A DNA stretch of 64,000 nucleotides from Nocardiopsis dassonvillei_B (GCF_964273065.1 NZ_OZ186815.1:6324001-6388000), one strand, 5' to 3'; positions 34,428 through 42,546 are shown, numbered from the stretch's first letter. Notes: generated from the sequence alone by a model not told the origin. Program-made: numbers and translations.

Positions 34428-35216
34428 GTGGCCCTGGACGAGGGGACGCGTCAGGAGATCGCCCGAACGCTGCGCGAGGCGCAGGCCCGCGTGCGCCCGG
34501 TGGAGCCCCCGAGCCGGGCCCGCCCCGGCCTGGACACCGCCGACGCCTACGCGGTCCAGCTGCACAACATCGCCCTCCGCCTCGGGGGCGGGGCCCGGAC
34601 GGTCGGCTACAAGGTCGGCCTGACCTCGGCCGTCGTACAGGAGCTGCTCGGTGTCGGCGAACCCGACTTCGGCCACCTGCTCGACGACATGCTGATCGAG
34701 GACGGCGGGACCGCGGAGGCGTCCCGGTACTGCGCGCCCCGGGTGGAGCCCGAGATCTGCTTCCGCATCGCCCGGGGCCTGCGGGGCCCGGGCGTGACCG
34801 CCGGGGACGCGCTGGCCGCGACGGACGCGGTCGCCCCCGCCCTGGAGATCGCGGACAGCCGCGTCCGGGACTGGGAGATCGCCCTCGCCGACACCGTCGC
34901 CGACAACGCCAGCGCAGGAGCCCTGGTCCACGGCCCCTGGACACCCCTGGCCGGGGTCCCCGACCTGGCCGCACTCTCCGTCGAACTGCGCATCGACGAC
35001 GAGGCCGTCGCGCGGGGCGAGGGGAGGGCCGTGCTCGGCCACCCGACCGAGGCCGTCGCCTGGCTGGCCAACGCCCTGGCGGAATTCGACGCGGGCCTGG
35101 AACCCGGCCAGGTGGTGCTGACCGGCTCCATGACCACCGCCCCCTTCGTCACCGCGGGGCGGTGCGTCGAGGCGCGCTTCGACGCCCTCGGGCCGGTCTC
35201 GGTGTCCTTCTCCTGA
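34428..35216 (+). CDS. 2-Keto-4-pentenoate hydratase/fumarylacetoacetase-family protein (MhpD-like)
   Basis: 262 aa with the family blocks GYKVGLTS, a divalent-metal site (RVEPEICF, PALEIADSR) and the C-terminal LTGSMTTAPFV. MhpD-type enzymes hydrate 2-hydroxypenta-2,4-dienoate in aromatic meta-cleavage; related decarboxylases have the same fold. No other meta-cleavage gene is next to it, so it may act alone or with distant genes. The GTG start follows AGGAGGACC, a strong site. Confidence 0.87.
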   Translation: MALDEGTRQEIARTLREAQARVRPVEPPSRARPGLDTADAYAVQLHNIALRLGGGARTVGYKVGLTSAVVQELLGVGEPDFGHLLDDMLIEDGGTAEASRYCAPRVEPEICFRIARGLRGPGVTAGDALAATDAVAPALEIADSRVRDWEIALADTVADNASAGALVHGPWTPLAGVPDLAALSVELRIDDEAVARGEGRAVLGHPTEAVAWLANALAEFDAGLEPGQVVLTGSMTTAPFVTAGRCVEARFDALGPVSVSFS

Positions 35217-35780
35217 CGGGCCCGGCCCCGGCCCGGAGGCGTTCGAGGCCCTCGAGTACGAGGTCGAGGGAGAAGGCGGACTCCGCGTCGCCGTAGCCCC
35301 CGGCGCACCCCCCGTGGGATCCCGCTAGCCCCGTCTCCGCGACCCGGAGCATGTGCGGCGCGCCCGTCGGCGTCCGCGTTCCCGCGGTGCGCCGATGAGC
35401 CGGTGCCCGGTCCCCGCACCCGGACGGCGTCGCGCGGGTGGTGGGGGGCGGACACCGCCCCGGCCTCCAGGGCGGTGGCGTGGGAGCCGGGTGCGCCGCG
35501 GCCGCCGGAGGCCGACACGGTGCCGGATCCGGCACCGGCGGGCGCGGGGCGGCGGCCGTGCCCGCCAGGGCGGACGGGGCGAGGGCGGGCCCGGCCGGCA
35601 GGACCGGGGGCGTCCGACGGGCACCGAGAGGGCTCCCGGCGTCGCGGTGGAGCGGATCCCCGTCCCGCCCGGGCCGCCCCCGCCTCCCGGTCGGCGGACC
35701 GGCCGCCGACCGTGCACGACCGCGGGGTTCCGCCGAGCGGTGTTCTTGCGATGCGCCGGGAGGTCCGCACCCGGTGCGGG
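35217..35780 (-). pseudogene. Gene-poor stretch with a possible TetR-regulator C-terminal remnant
   Basis: This 564-bp segment has no convincing intact gene. On the minus strand around 35230-35310, a short reading (ESAFSLDLVLEGLERLRAG) resembles the last helix of TetR/AcrR regulators, which often end in F..GLD.ILDGLE. No TetR DNA-binding domain remains upstream in any frame. Other long frames here are low-complexity GC-driven readings. The remnant call is tentative. Confidence 0.25.
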
Positions 35781-36947
35781 TCAGAGGCGCTCGAAGACGG
35801 TGGCGTTGGCGAGCCCGCCCGCCTCGCACATCACCTGGAGGCCGTAGCGCCCGCCGGTCTGCTCCAGCACGTTGAGCAGGGTGGCGGTCAGCCGGGCGCC
35901 GGAGGCCCCCAGCGGGTGGCCGATGGCGGTGGCACCGCCGTTGACGTTGACCTTGGCCGGGTCCGCGCCGGTCTCCTTCTGCCAGGCGAGCACCACGGAG
36001 GCGAAGGCCTCGTTGACCTCGAAGGCGTCGATCTCGTCCAGGCGCAGACCCGCCCGGGAGAGCACCTTCTCCGTCGCCGGGATGATGCCGGTGAGCATGT
36101 ACAGCGGGTCGTCCCCGACGACCGCGAAGGAGTGGACGCGGGCGCGGGGCCGCAGGCCCAGGTCGCGGGCGGCCTCCTCGCTCGCCAGGAGCACGGCGGC
36201 CGCGCCGTCGTTGATGGGGGAGCTGTTGCCCGCGGTGACCTTCCAGTCCAGGTCGGGGAAGCGGCGCCGCCAGTGGTCGTCCTCGAAGGCGGTCCGCAGC
36301 CCGGCGAGGACCTCCGGGGTGGTGTCCGGGCGGATGCTCTCGTCGGTGCGCAGTTCGTTGACGGGACTCACCTCGGCGTCGAACCGGCCCTGGGCCCAGG
36401 CGTCGGCGGCCCGGCGGTGCGAGATGGCGGAGAACTCGTCGAGGAGGCCGCGGTCCAGGCCCCAGCGCTGCGCGATGAGCTCGGCGCTCACCCCCTGCGG
36501 CACCAGGCCCCCGGGGTAGCGCGCGCCGACCCCGGAGCCGAGGAAGTCGCGCCCCAGCGACTGGGAGCCGATGGGGATGCGGCTCATGGACTCCACCCCG
36601 GAGGCGATCACGAGGTCGTAGGCGCCGGCGGTCACGCCCTGGGCGGCGAAGTGCAGGGCCTGCTGGCTCGACCCGCACTGGCGGTCGACGGTCACGGCGG
36701 GTACGGATTCGGGGAACCCGGCGGCCAGGGCGGCCCAGCGCGCGGTGTTGCCCGACTGCTCGCCGACCTGGCCGACGGCGCCGCCGATGACGTCGTCGAT
36801 CCGGGCGGGGTCGATCCCGGTGCGCTCCACGAGGGAGCGCAGGGCGTGGGCGTGCAGGTCCACGGGGTGGATGTCGGCGTACGCGCCCCCGGGCCTGCCC
36901 TTGGCGATCGGGGTGCGGACTGCGTCCACGATGACGGCGGCGCTCAT
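35781..36947 (-). CDS. Acetyl-CoA C-acyltransferase (thiolase)
   Basis: 388 aa thiolase with all catalytic elements: nucleophilic Cys in DRQCGSSQQAL, the NEAFA block, the His of GHPLGASGARL, and the C-terminal Cys of VMCEAGG. These enzymes cleave 3-ketoacyl-CoA in beta-oxidation or condense acetyl-CoA. Just upstream is a 33-bp concentric dyad (36986-37018) that could be its operator. A same-strand SDR gene follows further upstream, so a fatty-acid or aromatic side-chain degradation pair is possible. Confidence 0.93.
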   Translation of the reverse strand: MSAAVIVDAVRTPIAKGRPGGAYADIHPVDLHAHALRSLVERTGIDPARIDDVIGGAVGQVGEQSGNTARWAALAAGFPESVPAVTVDRQCGSSQQALHFAAQGVTAGAYDLVIASGVESMSRIPIGSQSLGRDFLGSGVGARYPGGLVPQGVSAELIAQRWGLDRGLLDEFSAISHRRAADAWAQGRFDAEVSPVNELRTDESIRPDTTPEVLAGLRTAFEDDHWRRRFPDLDWKVTAGNSSPINDGAAAVLLASEEAARDLGLRPRARVHSFAVVGDDPLYMLTGIIPATEKVLSRAGLRLDEIDAFEVNEAFASVVLAWQKETGADPAKVNVNGGATAIGHPLGASGARLTATLLNVLEQTGGRYGLQVMCEAGGLANATVFERL

Positions 36948-36985
36948 GGCGACTCCTCTGTTCCAGGGTCCGTGCGGTCACCCTA

Positions 36986-37018
36986 ACCCAGAGGGTTTGC
37001 TTTTCAAACTATGTGGGT
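36986..37018. promoter_or_regulatory. 33-bp two-tier dyad upstream of the thiolase gene
   Basis: Outer arms ACCCA (36986-36990) and TGGGT (37014-37018), and inner arms GTTTG (36995-36999) and CAAAC (37005-37009), share one exact centre at 37002. It starts 39 nt before the thiolase start on the minus strand and lies in a local AT-rich patch. Size and symmetry suit a TetR- or FadR-like dimer. Confidence 0.65.
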
Positions 37019-37076
37019 CCGATTTTCCAACTCTTCTGTTCCGGTGTTCCTTCCGACCCCTCCGGGGCGTCCGCGG

Positions 37077-37814
37077 TCAGCGCAGGTGGGAGGCGCCGTT
37101 GACGTCGAGCACGGCACCGGAGGACCACACGGCCCCGGGGGAGGCGAGGTAGTGGACCGCCGCGGCGATCTCCTCGGGGGACGCGACCCGGCCGAAGGGG
37201 CTCTGGGCGCGCACCTCCTCCGACAGCCGCCCGGCCACGCGCTCGGTGGACACGAACCCCGGGGCCACGGAGGCGACCGCGATACCGTGCGGGGCCAGGG
37301 CGACGGCCAGCGACTGGCCGAGCGCGTGCAGGGCGGCCTTGGCCGCCCCGTAGGCGGGGTGGTCGGGCTCGCCCCGGTAGGCGCCGCGCGAGCCGACGTT
37401 GACGATCCGGCCCCGGGTGCCGCGGTCGATCATGTGCCGGGCGACCAGGTAGGAGACGTCGGCCGCCCCGAACACGTTGACCTCCATCGTCGCGCGCCAG
37501 GCCGCCCGCCACTCCTCGTAGGGGGTGTCGGCGATGGGGTGCGCGATGTTGACGGCGGCGTTGTTGACCAGGACGTCCACCCCGCCCAGCAGGTCGACCG
37601 CCCGCCCGACCAGGTCGGCCGGGCCCCCGGGGGTGCCCAGATCGGCCCCGAGCAGGACGTGCCCCTCCCCGGGCAGGGACTCCAGGGTCTCCTCGGCCTG
37701 CGCCCGGCGCGTGCCGTAGTGCACGGCGACCCGGTCGCCCGACTCCGCGAAGGCCCGGGCTACCGCCCGGCCGATGCCCCTGGCGGCACCGGTGACCAGC
37801 ACGCTGCGACTCAT
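37077..37814 (-). CDS. Short-chain dehydrogenase/reductase (FabG-like)
   Basis: 245 aa. It shows the NAD(P) motif VTGAARGIG, NNAA, the catalytic Ser of NVGSRGAYRG, YGAAK, and the PGFVSTE segment. The HYGTRR segment after strand 2 suggests NADP preference. ATG 37814 follows AGAGG; an in-frame GTG at 37829 adds five residues. It is encoded upstream of, and in the same direction as, the thiolase, but with the large dyad between them. Confidence 0.9.
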   Translation of the reverse strand: MSRSVLVTGAARGIGRAVARAFAESGDRVAVHYGTRRAQAEETLESLPGEGHVLLGADLGTPGGPADLVGRAVDLLGGVDVLVNNAAVNIAHPIADTPYEEWRAAWRATMEVNVFGAADVSYLVARHMIDRGTRGRIVNVGSRGAYRGEPDHPAYGAAKAALHALGQSLAVALAPHGIAVASVAPGFVSTERVAGRLSEEVRAQSPFGRVASPEEIAAAVHYLASPGAVWSSGAVLDVNGASHLR

Positions 37815-37961
37815 GGGAGACCTCTTCACGGGGGGCGGAACGACTCCGGCAGGCTACCGGACCGGCCGGACCCGTCCCGGCGCCCGGGGGACGCGGGGCG
37901 GCGGCGGCATGCCCCGGCCGCCATCCACCGGCGGAACGGGGGAGAGCCCGGTGAAGCCCCG

Positions 37962-38377
37962 ATGCCCGCTCCGGTGCGGGCCGCCCGGACCATCCGTTCA
38001 CCGCGTCCGCGCTGGTCGGCGTCGCCCTGCTGACGAACCTGCTCGGTGTCCTCTGCCTGCTCGGCCCGCCCGGGCCGGAGCGGGAGGGGGCCGTCGCCGC
38101 GGCCGGGACGGGCCCGGGCGGGATGCTGCTGCGGTTCGGCCTGGGCGCGGTGTCCGAGACGGCCCTGCCGGCCGCCGGGCTCCTGCTGTCCCGGGGCGGC
38201 CGGCGCGCCCACCTGCTCGCGGGCCTGCCGACCGGAGGGGCCGCGCCGGTGGCCGTCGCCGGAGCGCTCGTCACCGACCGGGCGGCCGCCAGGGTGGTGC
38301 TCTTCCCGCTGATCGTGCTCATCCTGTTGCAGACGGGCGCTTCGCACGAGTGGTTCAAAGCGGCCGAGCCGTCCTGA
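37962..38377 (+). pseudogene. Possible frameshifted small membrane protein gene
   Basis: In the frame ending at 38377, a hydrophobic protein can be read: spans around TASALVGVALLTNLLGVLCLL and VVLFPLIVLILLQTG, with two amphipathic segments between. This frame has no ATG/GTG/TTG before 38123. An ATG at 37962 (MPAPVRAARTI) reads into it if one base is skipped near 37990. Either the gene is frameshifted, or only an 84-aa protein is made from ATG 38123. No family was recognised. The rest of 37815-38666 shows no other gene. Confidence 0.35.
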
Positions 38378-38666
38378 CCGGCGTTCCGCCCGTCTCGGCC
38401 CGCGCCGGTCGGTGCCCGGAGGGTCACCCTGAATAACGGACATGGAGAGACAAGGGCCACAACAGCCCCCTGGGCCCCACAGGTTTTCCGAAAGCGTTCA
38501 CGTTCACTCCCTCGTGTTCCGTAAGGTGTTCTCCGGGACACGGGGTCCCGGCGCGGGGCGGTGTGGACGGACGCCCCGCCCGGGCCCGCCTCCCACCCGG
38601 TCCCGCCGGTGCCGACCGTGCCCGAAGGGCGGACGGCGGTAGGCGCCGGCGGGCCGGACCCCGGAC

Positions 38667-39668
38667 TCACCCCGCGTTACGGGCCAGCACCAGGTCGATC
38701 AGCTCCCGGTCGGGGAAGTCCGCCACCACGATCCCGGTCCGCCCCGGGGGCGCCTGCCGCAGGTGCGCGACCGCGTACGCGTTGACCCCGCGCGACCCCA
38801 GGAACCCCCAGGCCACCTCGCGCGGGTTCGCGAACGGGGCGCCGCTCCCGCTCAGGTGGTTGACGTACAGCGTCCCGGCCGATCCCGAGGCCGCCTTCTC
38901 CAGGTGCACGCGCACCTTCTCCCACTTGGCCGGTATGTCGAACAGGGTGGGCACCCGGTAGTCGTCCTGGATGTCGGTGGCCGGACCGCCCCACCTGATC
39001 CCGTAGTCGCGCGAGGCCGCGAAGTCCTGCACGATGACGATCCGCCCGCGCACCTCGCCCAGGTCCGGCACGTACGCGCCGCCCCCCGCCGGGGGCCGCC
39101 ACAGGCGCTCGCCCAGGATCTCCCGGGTGCCGGGGTCCTCCTCGATGTAGTGGTCGAGGGTCTCCTCGTAGTTGCGGGTGTTCTCCTCCTCGGTGTGCTC
39201 CTTCTTCATCCGGATCAGCACGGTTTCGGCGGGGTGCCGGTCCAGGAACGCGTCGACCGCGACGACCACGTCGGTGAAGTTCAGGTGCAGGTACTCGGCG
39301 CCGTGGTGGATGGGGAAGGCATCCCGGTAGTGGCGGGTCCGCACGTCCAGGAAGCGCACACCCGCGTCGAGCTGCTCGGCGATGGTGAGGTCCTGGGTGC
39401 GAGACCACACCGTGCCGCGCCAGGCGCCGCTGTCGTGGGTGCCGGGGATGGAGAGCTCCGCCAGGCCCGTGCCGTCGGGCAGTGCGCCCATCCATCCGGC
39501 GGGTTCGGCGGCGGGCACGGTCTCGGCGGCGGCCGGGGCCGGGGCCATGAGGCCGGGCAGGACGACCAGGGTCACCAGGGCCGACCACAGCAGGGGCAGG
39601 GAGGGGGAGCGCGGAGCGGCCGGGGCGGGGGCCGTACGGGGGCGTGCGGGGGCGGGGACGGGGGGCAT
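38667..39668 (-). CDS. Secreted phosphatidylinositol-specific phospholipase C-like protein
   Basis: 333 aa. A basic N-terminus and a hydrophobic span (about residues 23-48, ending in an APAAAET cleavage-like site) suggest export. The PI-PLC X domain has both catalytic histidines (IPGTHDS, His78; PIHHGAEYL, His121/122), the Asp-Arg element FLDVRTRHY and ETVLIRMKKEH. Bacterial members cleave GPI or phosphatidylinositol without calcium. ATG 39668 is preferred; a longer reading to 39746 lacks a signal-like start. Confidence 0.9.
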   Translation of the reverse strand: MPPVPAPARPRTAPAPAAPRSPSLPLLWSALVTLVVLPGLMAPAPAAAETVPAAEPAGWMGALPDGTGLAELSIPGTHDSGAWRGTVWSRTQDLTIAEQLDAGVRFLDVRTRHYRDAFPIHHGAEYLHLNFTDVVVAVDAFLDRHPAETVLIRMKKEHTEEENTRNYEETLDHYIEEDPGTREILGERLWRPPAGGGAYVPDLGEVRGRIVIVQDFAASRDYGIRWGGPATDIQDDYRVPTLFDIPAKWEKVRVHLEKAASGSAGTLYVNHLSGSGAPFANPREVAWGFLGSRGVNAYAVAHLRQAPPGRTGIVVADFPDRELIDLVLARNAG

Positions 39669-39815
39669 GGGGTTCCTCCGTTCGCGGGGGCGGACGCGGG
39701 GGAGCGCCCGGTCCCGTCCACACTGGCACGCGGGCGGCCTCCCCACACCCCCTATCGCGCGGGCGGTCCCGCACCGTTCCCGATCCGGGCCGGGAACGGT
39801 GCGGGACCGCCGGGC

Positions 39816-42125
39816 TCAGAACCGGCCGCGGCCGTCCGGCAGCGCCTCGGGGGCGATGTCCGGCATCCAGTGCCGCCCGACCGACCAGCCCAGGAAGCGC
39901 ACGGGCTCCCCGTCGTCGCGGGCGGGGAGGGTACGCCCCTCCACCGCCGCGCGCAGCCCCGCCAGTGCCGGGGCCAGCCGCTCGCGCACGTGGTGGGGGA
40001 CCTCGGCCTCCTCCATCCAGGCCAGCACCCGGCGCTGCTCGGCGGCCGGGCACCGGGACAGGAAGAACACGGTCTGCCGCCAGGCGAACGCGGCGTTCTT
40101 CACGTGGGCGAGCGTGTCGTGCACCCGGGGCAGCGCCCCCAGCAGCCGCACCGTGGTCAGGTGCGCCCGCCGGGCCGCTTCGGACCACCCGTCCGCCGGG
40201 GCGGACCCGGCGGCGACCAGGGCCGCCAGGTTGTGCGTGGTGAGGATCTGCGCCTGCTCGATCACCGTGCCGTTGCCCGCCACCGACGGCCGCGGGTTCC
40301 CGGCCCGCTCCCGGCACAGCCGCGCGAAGGTCGGCTCGCCGCGGCGGGGCTTCTCCTCCAGCGCGAACACCCGGGCGCAGTCGATCCCGTAGTACCGGGC
40401 GTACAGGGTCCCCTCGACCACCTCGGCGGCCCGTCGGGCGGCCCGGGTGAACTTGGGGGAGAAGGCGCCCATGAAGATGTCGGAGGCCGGCTCCTCCACG
40501 AACGGGAAGTCCTCCTCCGGCGTCCGCGTCCCCCCTCCGGCGGTGCGGGCCAGGCCGGCGAGCTCGCTCACCAGCGGGTTCGGCGTGATCGTCCCGGGGA
40601 AGCGGGTCAGCAGCGTGTCGCCCACCCGCCTGATCACGGTGCGGGCGGCCTGCGCGCGCGCCTGCGCCGACCCCAGGTGCGGCTCCAGCTCCCGGACCCA
40701 GGGCAGCTCGCCGCGCCGCACCTGGCCGCCCAGGTTCAGCAACAGCAGGGAGCGCCGCCGCGCGAACGCCTCGTGGTGGGCGGTGACCAGCCGGGCCAGA
40801 GCCGGGTCGCCGACCGCGGACGCCTCCGCGGCGGCGGCCAGGGCGGGCACCAGCGAGGCCAGGACCTCGGCCGAGGGGACCACGCCCCGCTCCACCAGTT
40901 CGTCCAGCGGTGCGATCAGGGCCTTCTCCACCCGGGCGCGCAGGGGTGCGGGGATCGCGGCCCCCTCGGCGGCGTCGAAGGACCGCGCCTCTCCGGCGGA
41001 GAGGGGGGCCAGGGCCGCGTCCGGGTCGGCGATCCCGGAGTTCTGCGGCAGTGCGGCCAGGCGGTCGGCGAGCAGCGCGGCCAGCACGTCGTGGGCGGGC
41101 AGCGCCGCCTGCGCCGCCTGCACGGCGCGCACGGCGGTGTGCCGGTCGGAACCGGGGACGCCGCGCTTGGCGGTCATGGCCGCGACGGCGCACCGCAGCA
41201 GGCCGCGGCGCCGCGCGCCGAGCACCCCGGTCCCGGAGCCGTCCGGGCCCACGGCCTCGCGCAGGGCGGCCAGCAGGATCGCCGGGTTCTCCCTGGGCCT
41301 GCGGTGCTTGGTGCAGAGCGTGTGTTCGGCGGCCAGCCGCTCGTACTCGTCGAGCAGGGCGGCGCCGCGCGCACCCCACCCGTCGGGCCGGTGCGCGTCC
41401 ACCCCGCCGTCCGCCGCGGTCTCCAGCCAGTGGGACAGCACGCGGTCGGTGAAGGGGTTCCACACCGTCAGCGCCTCCCGCTGGGCGTTGGGCGCCCCGG
41501 GGTTCCGGGCGGCGACCGCCGCCAGGGTGCGGCGCACCTCGCCGACGGACCAGCGGAACACCGACCCCGGCGGCAGGTCGCGCACGGGGGCCGCGCGCGG
41601 CGTCAGGCACAGGTCCGCGGAGAAGGGGTCCAGGTCGGTGAGCAGCCGCAGGGCGGCGGCGGTGTCGCCCGCCCGCAGCAGCCACACGGCGGCGAGCAGC
41701 GCGGCCTGCTCGGGCTGGTCCAGCGCGTACCCGCCGGAGTCCAGCAGCCCGCCCAGGTGGGCCAGGCCCTCCTCGGTGAGGTGGTGGGCGTACAGGGCGG
41801 AGCGCTCCTCCGCGAGGCCGTACCGGCGGACGAGTTCGAGCTCGTGCGGGCGCAGCGGGCCCCCGGCGGCGGCCGCGCCGGTGGCGAAGCCGCCGTGGAC
41901 GACCTCGGGGGTGACCCAGGCGGGCAGGCCCTTCATCGGGGTGCGGGAGCCGATGGAGAGCAGGCCGGAGGCCATGCCGGCGGTGACCCGGCGCCAGGCG
42001 GAGGCGCGCCGTGCGGCGGCCTGCCGGACGGCGGGGTCGTCGTGGGCGGCGGCGGTGGCCAGCTCCTTGAGCAGGCGGCCGGCCGCGTATCCGGGGTTCG
42101 CGTGGACGGGGGTGGTGTCTTCCAT
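39816..42125 (-). CDS. 769-aa protein of unknown family, translated from a tRNA-like leader
   Basis: I do not recognise the family. The protein is soluble and Ala/Leu/Arg-rich, apparently all-helical and reminiscent of HEAT-type repeats (many ALLxxLxxL blocks). It ends with a more distinctive section around residues 560-690 (YYGIDCARVFALEEKPRRGE, then NGTVIEQAQILTTHNLAALV). No transmembrane span, signal peptide, P-loop or nuclease motif is obvious. ATG 42125 lies only 2 nt after the 3' end of a tRNA-like cloverleaf, and no Shine-Dalgarno sequence is visible. Readings that start further upstream pass through the cloverleaf. The tight linkage suggests that the protein binds, matures or is regulated by the RNA. 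Confidence 0.85.
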   Translation of the reverse strand: MEDTTPVHANPGYAAGRLLKELATAAAHDDPAVRQAAARRASAWRRVTAGMASGLLSIGSRTPMKGLPAWVTPEVVHGGFATGAAAAGGPLRPHELELVRRYGLAEERSALYAHHLTEEGLAHLGGLLDSGGYALDQPEQAALLAAVWLLRAGDTAAALRLLTDLDPFSADLCLTPRAAPVRDLPPGSVFRWSVGEVRRTLAAVAARNPGAPNAQREALTVWNPFTDRVLSHWLETAADGGVDAHRPDGWGARGAALLDEYERLAAEHTLCTKHRRPRENPAILLAALREAVGPDGSGTGVLGARRRGLLRCAVAAMTAKRGVPGSDRHTAVRAVQAAQAALPAHDVLAALLADRLAALPQNSGIADPDAALAPLSAGEARSFDAAEGAAIPAPLRARVEKALIAPLDELVERGVVPSAEVLASLVPALAAAAEASAVGDPALARLVTAHHEAFARRRSLLLLNLGGQVRRGELPWVRELEPHLGSAQARAQAARTVIRRVGDTLLTRFPGTITPNPLVSELAGLARTAGGGTRTPEEDFPFVEEPASDIFMGAFSPKFTRAARRAAEVVEGTLYARYYGIDCARVFALEEKPRRGEPTFARLCRERAGNPRPSVAGNGTVIEQAQILTTHNLAALVAAGSAPADGWSEAARRAHLTTVRLLGALPRVHDTLAHVKNAAFAWRQTVFFLSRCPAAEQRRVLAWMEEAEVPHHVRERLAPALAGLRAAVEGRTLPARDDGEPVRFLGWSVGRHWMPDIAPEALPDGRGRF

Positions 42126-42127
42126 GC

Positions 42128-42199
42128 CGGTGTGGTGGGTTCCGCCCCCACGGCCTCCCGGACGAGAGCCGGGTGCTCCGCTGACCGGGCTGCACACCG
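42128..42199 (-). ncRNA. tRNA-like element A (anticodon-loop CUC), adjacent to start codon
   Basis: A 72-nt cloverleaf: acceptor CGGTGTG/CACACCG (7 bp), D-arm GCCC/GAGC (3 of 4 pairs, 8-nt loop), anticodon stem CCCGG/CCGGG with loop CTCTCGT, 5-nt variable region, T-stem GTGGG/CCCAC. The T-loop is GGCGGAA, lacking the TTC and A58 of tRNA. No CCA is encoded. Its 3' end is 2 nt from the ATG of the 769-aa protein. Confidence 0.8.
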
Positions 42200-42202
42200 C
42201 GT

Positions 42203-42238
42203 GGGCCGACGCGCGCGGTCGGGAGCGCGCGTCGGCCC
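42203..42238 (-). other. 13-bp perfect hairpin between tRNA-like elements A and B
   Basis: Arms GGGCCGACGCGCG and CGCGCGTCGGCCC are exact complements, with a 10-nt loop. The hairpin fills nearly all of the 41-nt spacer between elements B and A. It could be a processing signal, a spacer that stops misfolding between cloverleaves, or an attenuator ahead of the protein gene. Confidence 0.7.
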
Positions 42239-42240
42239 GC

Positions 42241-42312
42241 CGGTACGGCGGGCCCTGCCCCCGCTCCCTCCCGGTCCCGAGCCGGGCGCTCTTCTGGTTG
42301 AGCTACGTACCG
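42241..42312 (-). ncRNA. tRNA-like element B (anticodon-loop CGG)
   Basis: A 72-nt cloverleaf: acceptor CGGTACG/CGTACCG (7 perfect pairs), TA at positions 8-9, D-arm GCTC/GAGC with loop AACCAGAA (no GG), anticodon stem CCCGG/CCGGG with loop CTCGGGA, variable AGGGA, T-stem GCGGG/CCCGC. The T-loop GGCAGGG replaces the TTCRANY consensus. Stems are flawless, but the bases that dock the D- and T-loops in a tRNA are missing. Confidence 0.82.
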
Positions 42313-42331
42313 CCGCCCCTGGCGGGGCCGT

Positions 42332-42403
42332 CGACGTGGCGGGCCCTGCCCCCGCGACCTCCCGGTTATGAGCCGGACGCTCTCCTGACTGAGCTACACG
42401 TCG
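42332..42403 (-). ncRNA. tRNA-like element C (anticodon-loop CAU, tRNA-Met-like)
   Basis: A 72-nt cloverleaf, first in transcription: acceptor CGACGTG/CACGTCG (7 perfect pairs), TA, D-arm GCTC/GAGC with loop AGTCAGGA (keeps GG), anticodon stem TCCGG/CCGGG with loop CTCATAA, variable AGGTC, T-stem GCGGG/CCCGC, T-loop GGCAGGG. It is the most tRNA-like of the three except for the T-loop. A possible promoter -10 (TACCGT on the minus strand, 42423-42418) lies 14 nt upstream. Confidence 0.82.
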
Positions 42404-42514
42404 TCCTCGTGGTGGGAACGGTAGCGCCGACCGAGGGGAACGGGGAAGCGGTTTTCCGCGGCGTGCGGCCCGGGCCGTGCCCCGTAGCCGGGGTGTCACG
42501 CGGAGAAAGCCCCG

Positions 42515-42543
42515 TTGACGGCGCGGTGGACGCGGGGTAGCGT
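42515..42543 (+). promoter_or_regulatory. Promoter of the SARP regulator gene
   Basis: TTGACG (42515-42520) and TAGCGT (42538-42543) form a -35/-10 pair with a 17-bp spacer, a good match to the principal actinomycete sigma factor. The -10 is the same hexamer as at both cysteine-rich peptide promoters. The perfect palindrome at 42547-42560 covers the expected transcription start. Confidence 0.7.
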
Positions 42544-42546
42544 GCC

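Noticed and set aside
39816..42197. 793-aa version of the unknown protein starting at GTG 42197
   Set aside because: The extra 24 codons lie inside tRNA-like element A, beginning in its acceptor stem, with no ribosome site; the added residues are low-complexity.
42128..42403. Calling the three cloverleaves functional tRNA-Met, tRNA-Pro and tRNA-Glu genes
   Set aside because: All three lack the T54-T55-C56 and A58 consensus in the T-loop, two lack D-loop GG, and the anticodon assignments rest only on loop position. Structure is tRNA-like, but decoding function is not supported.
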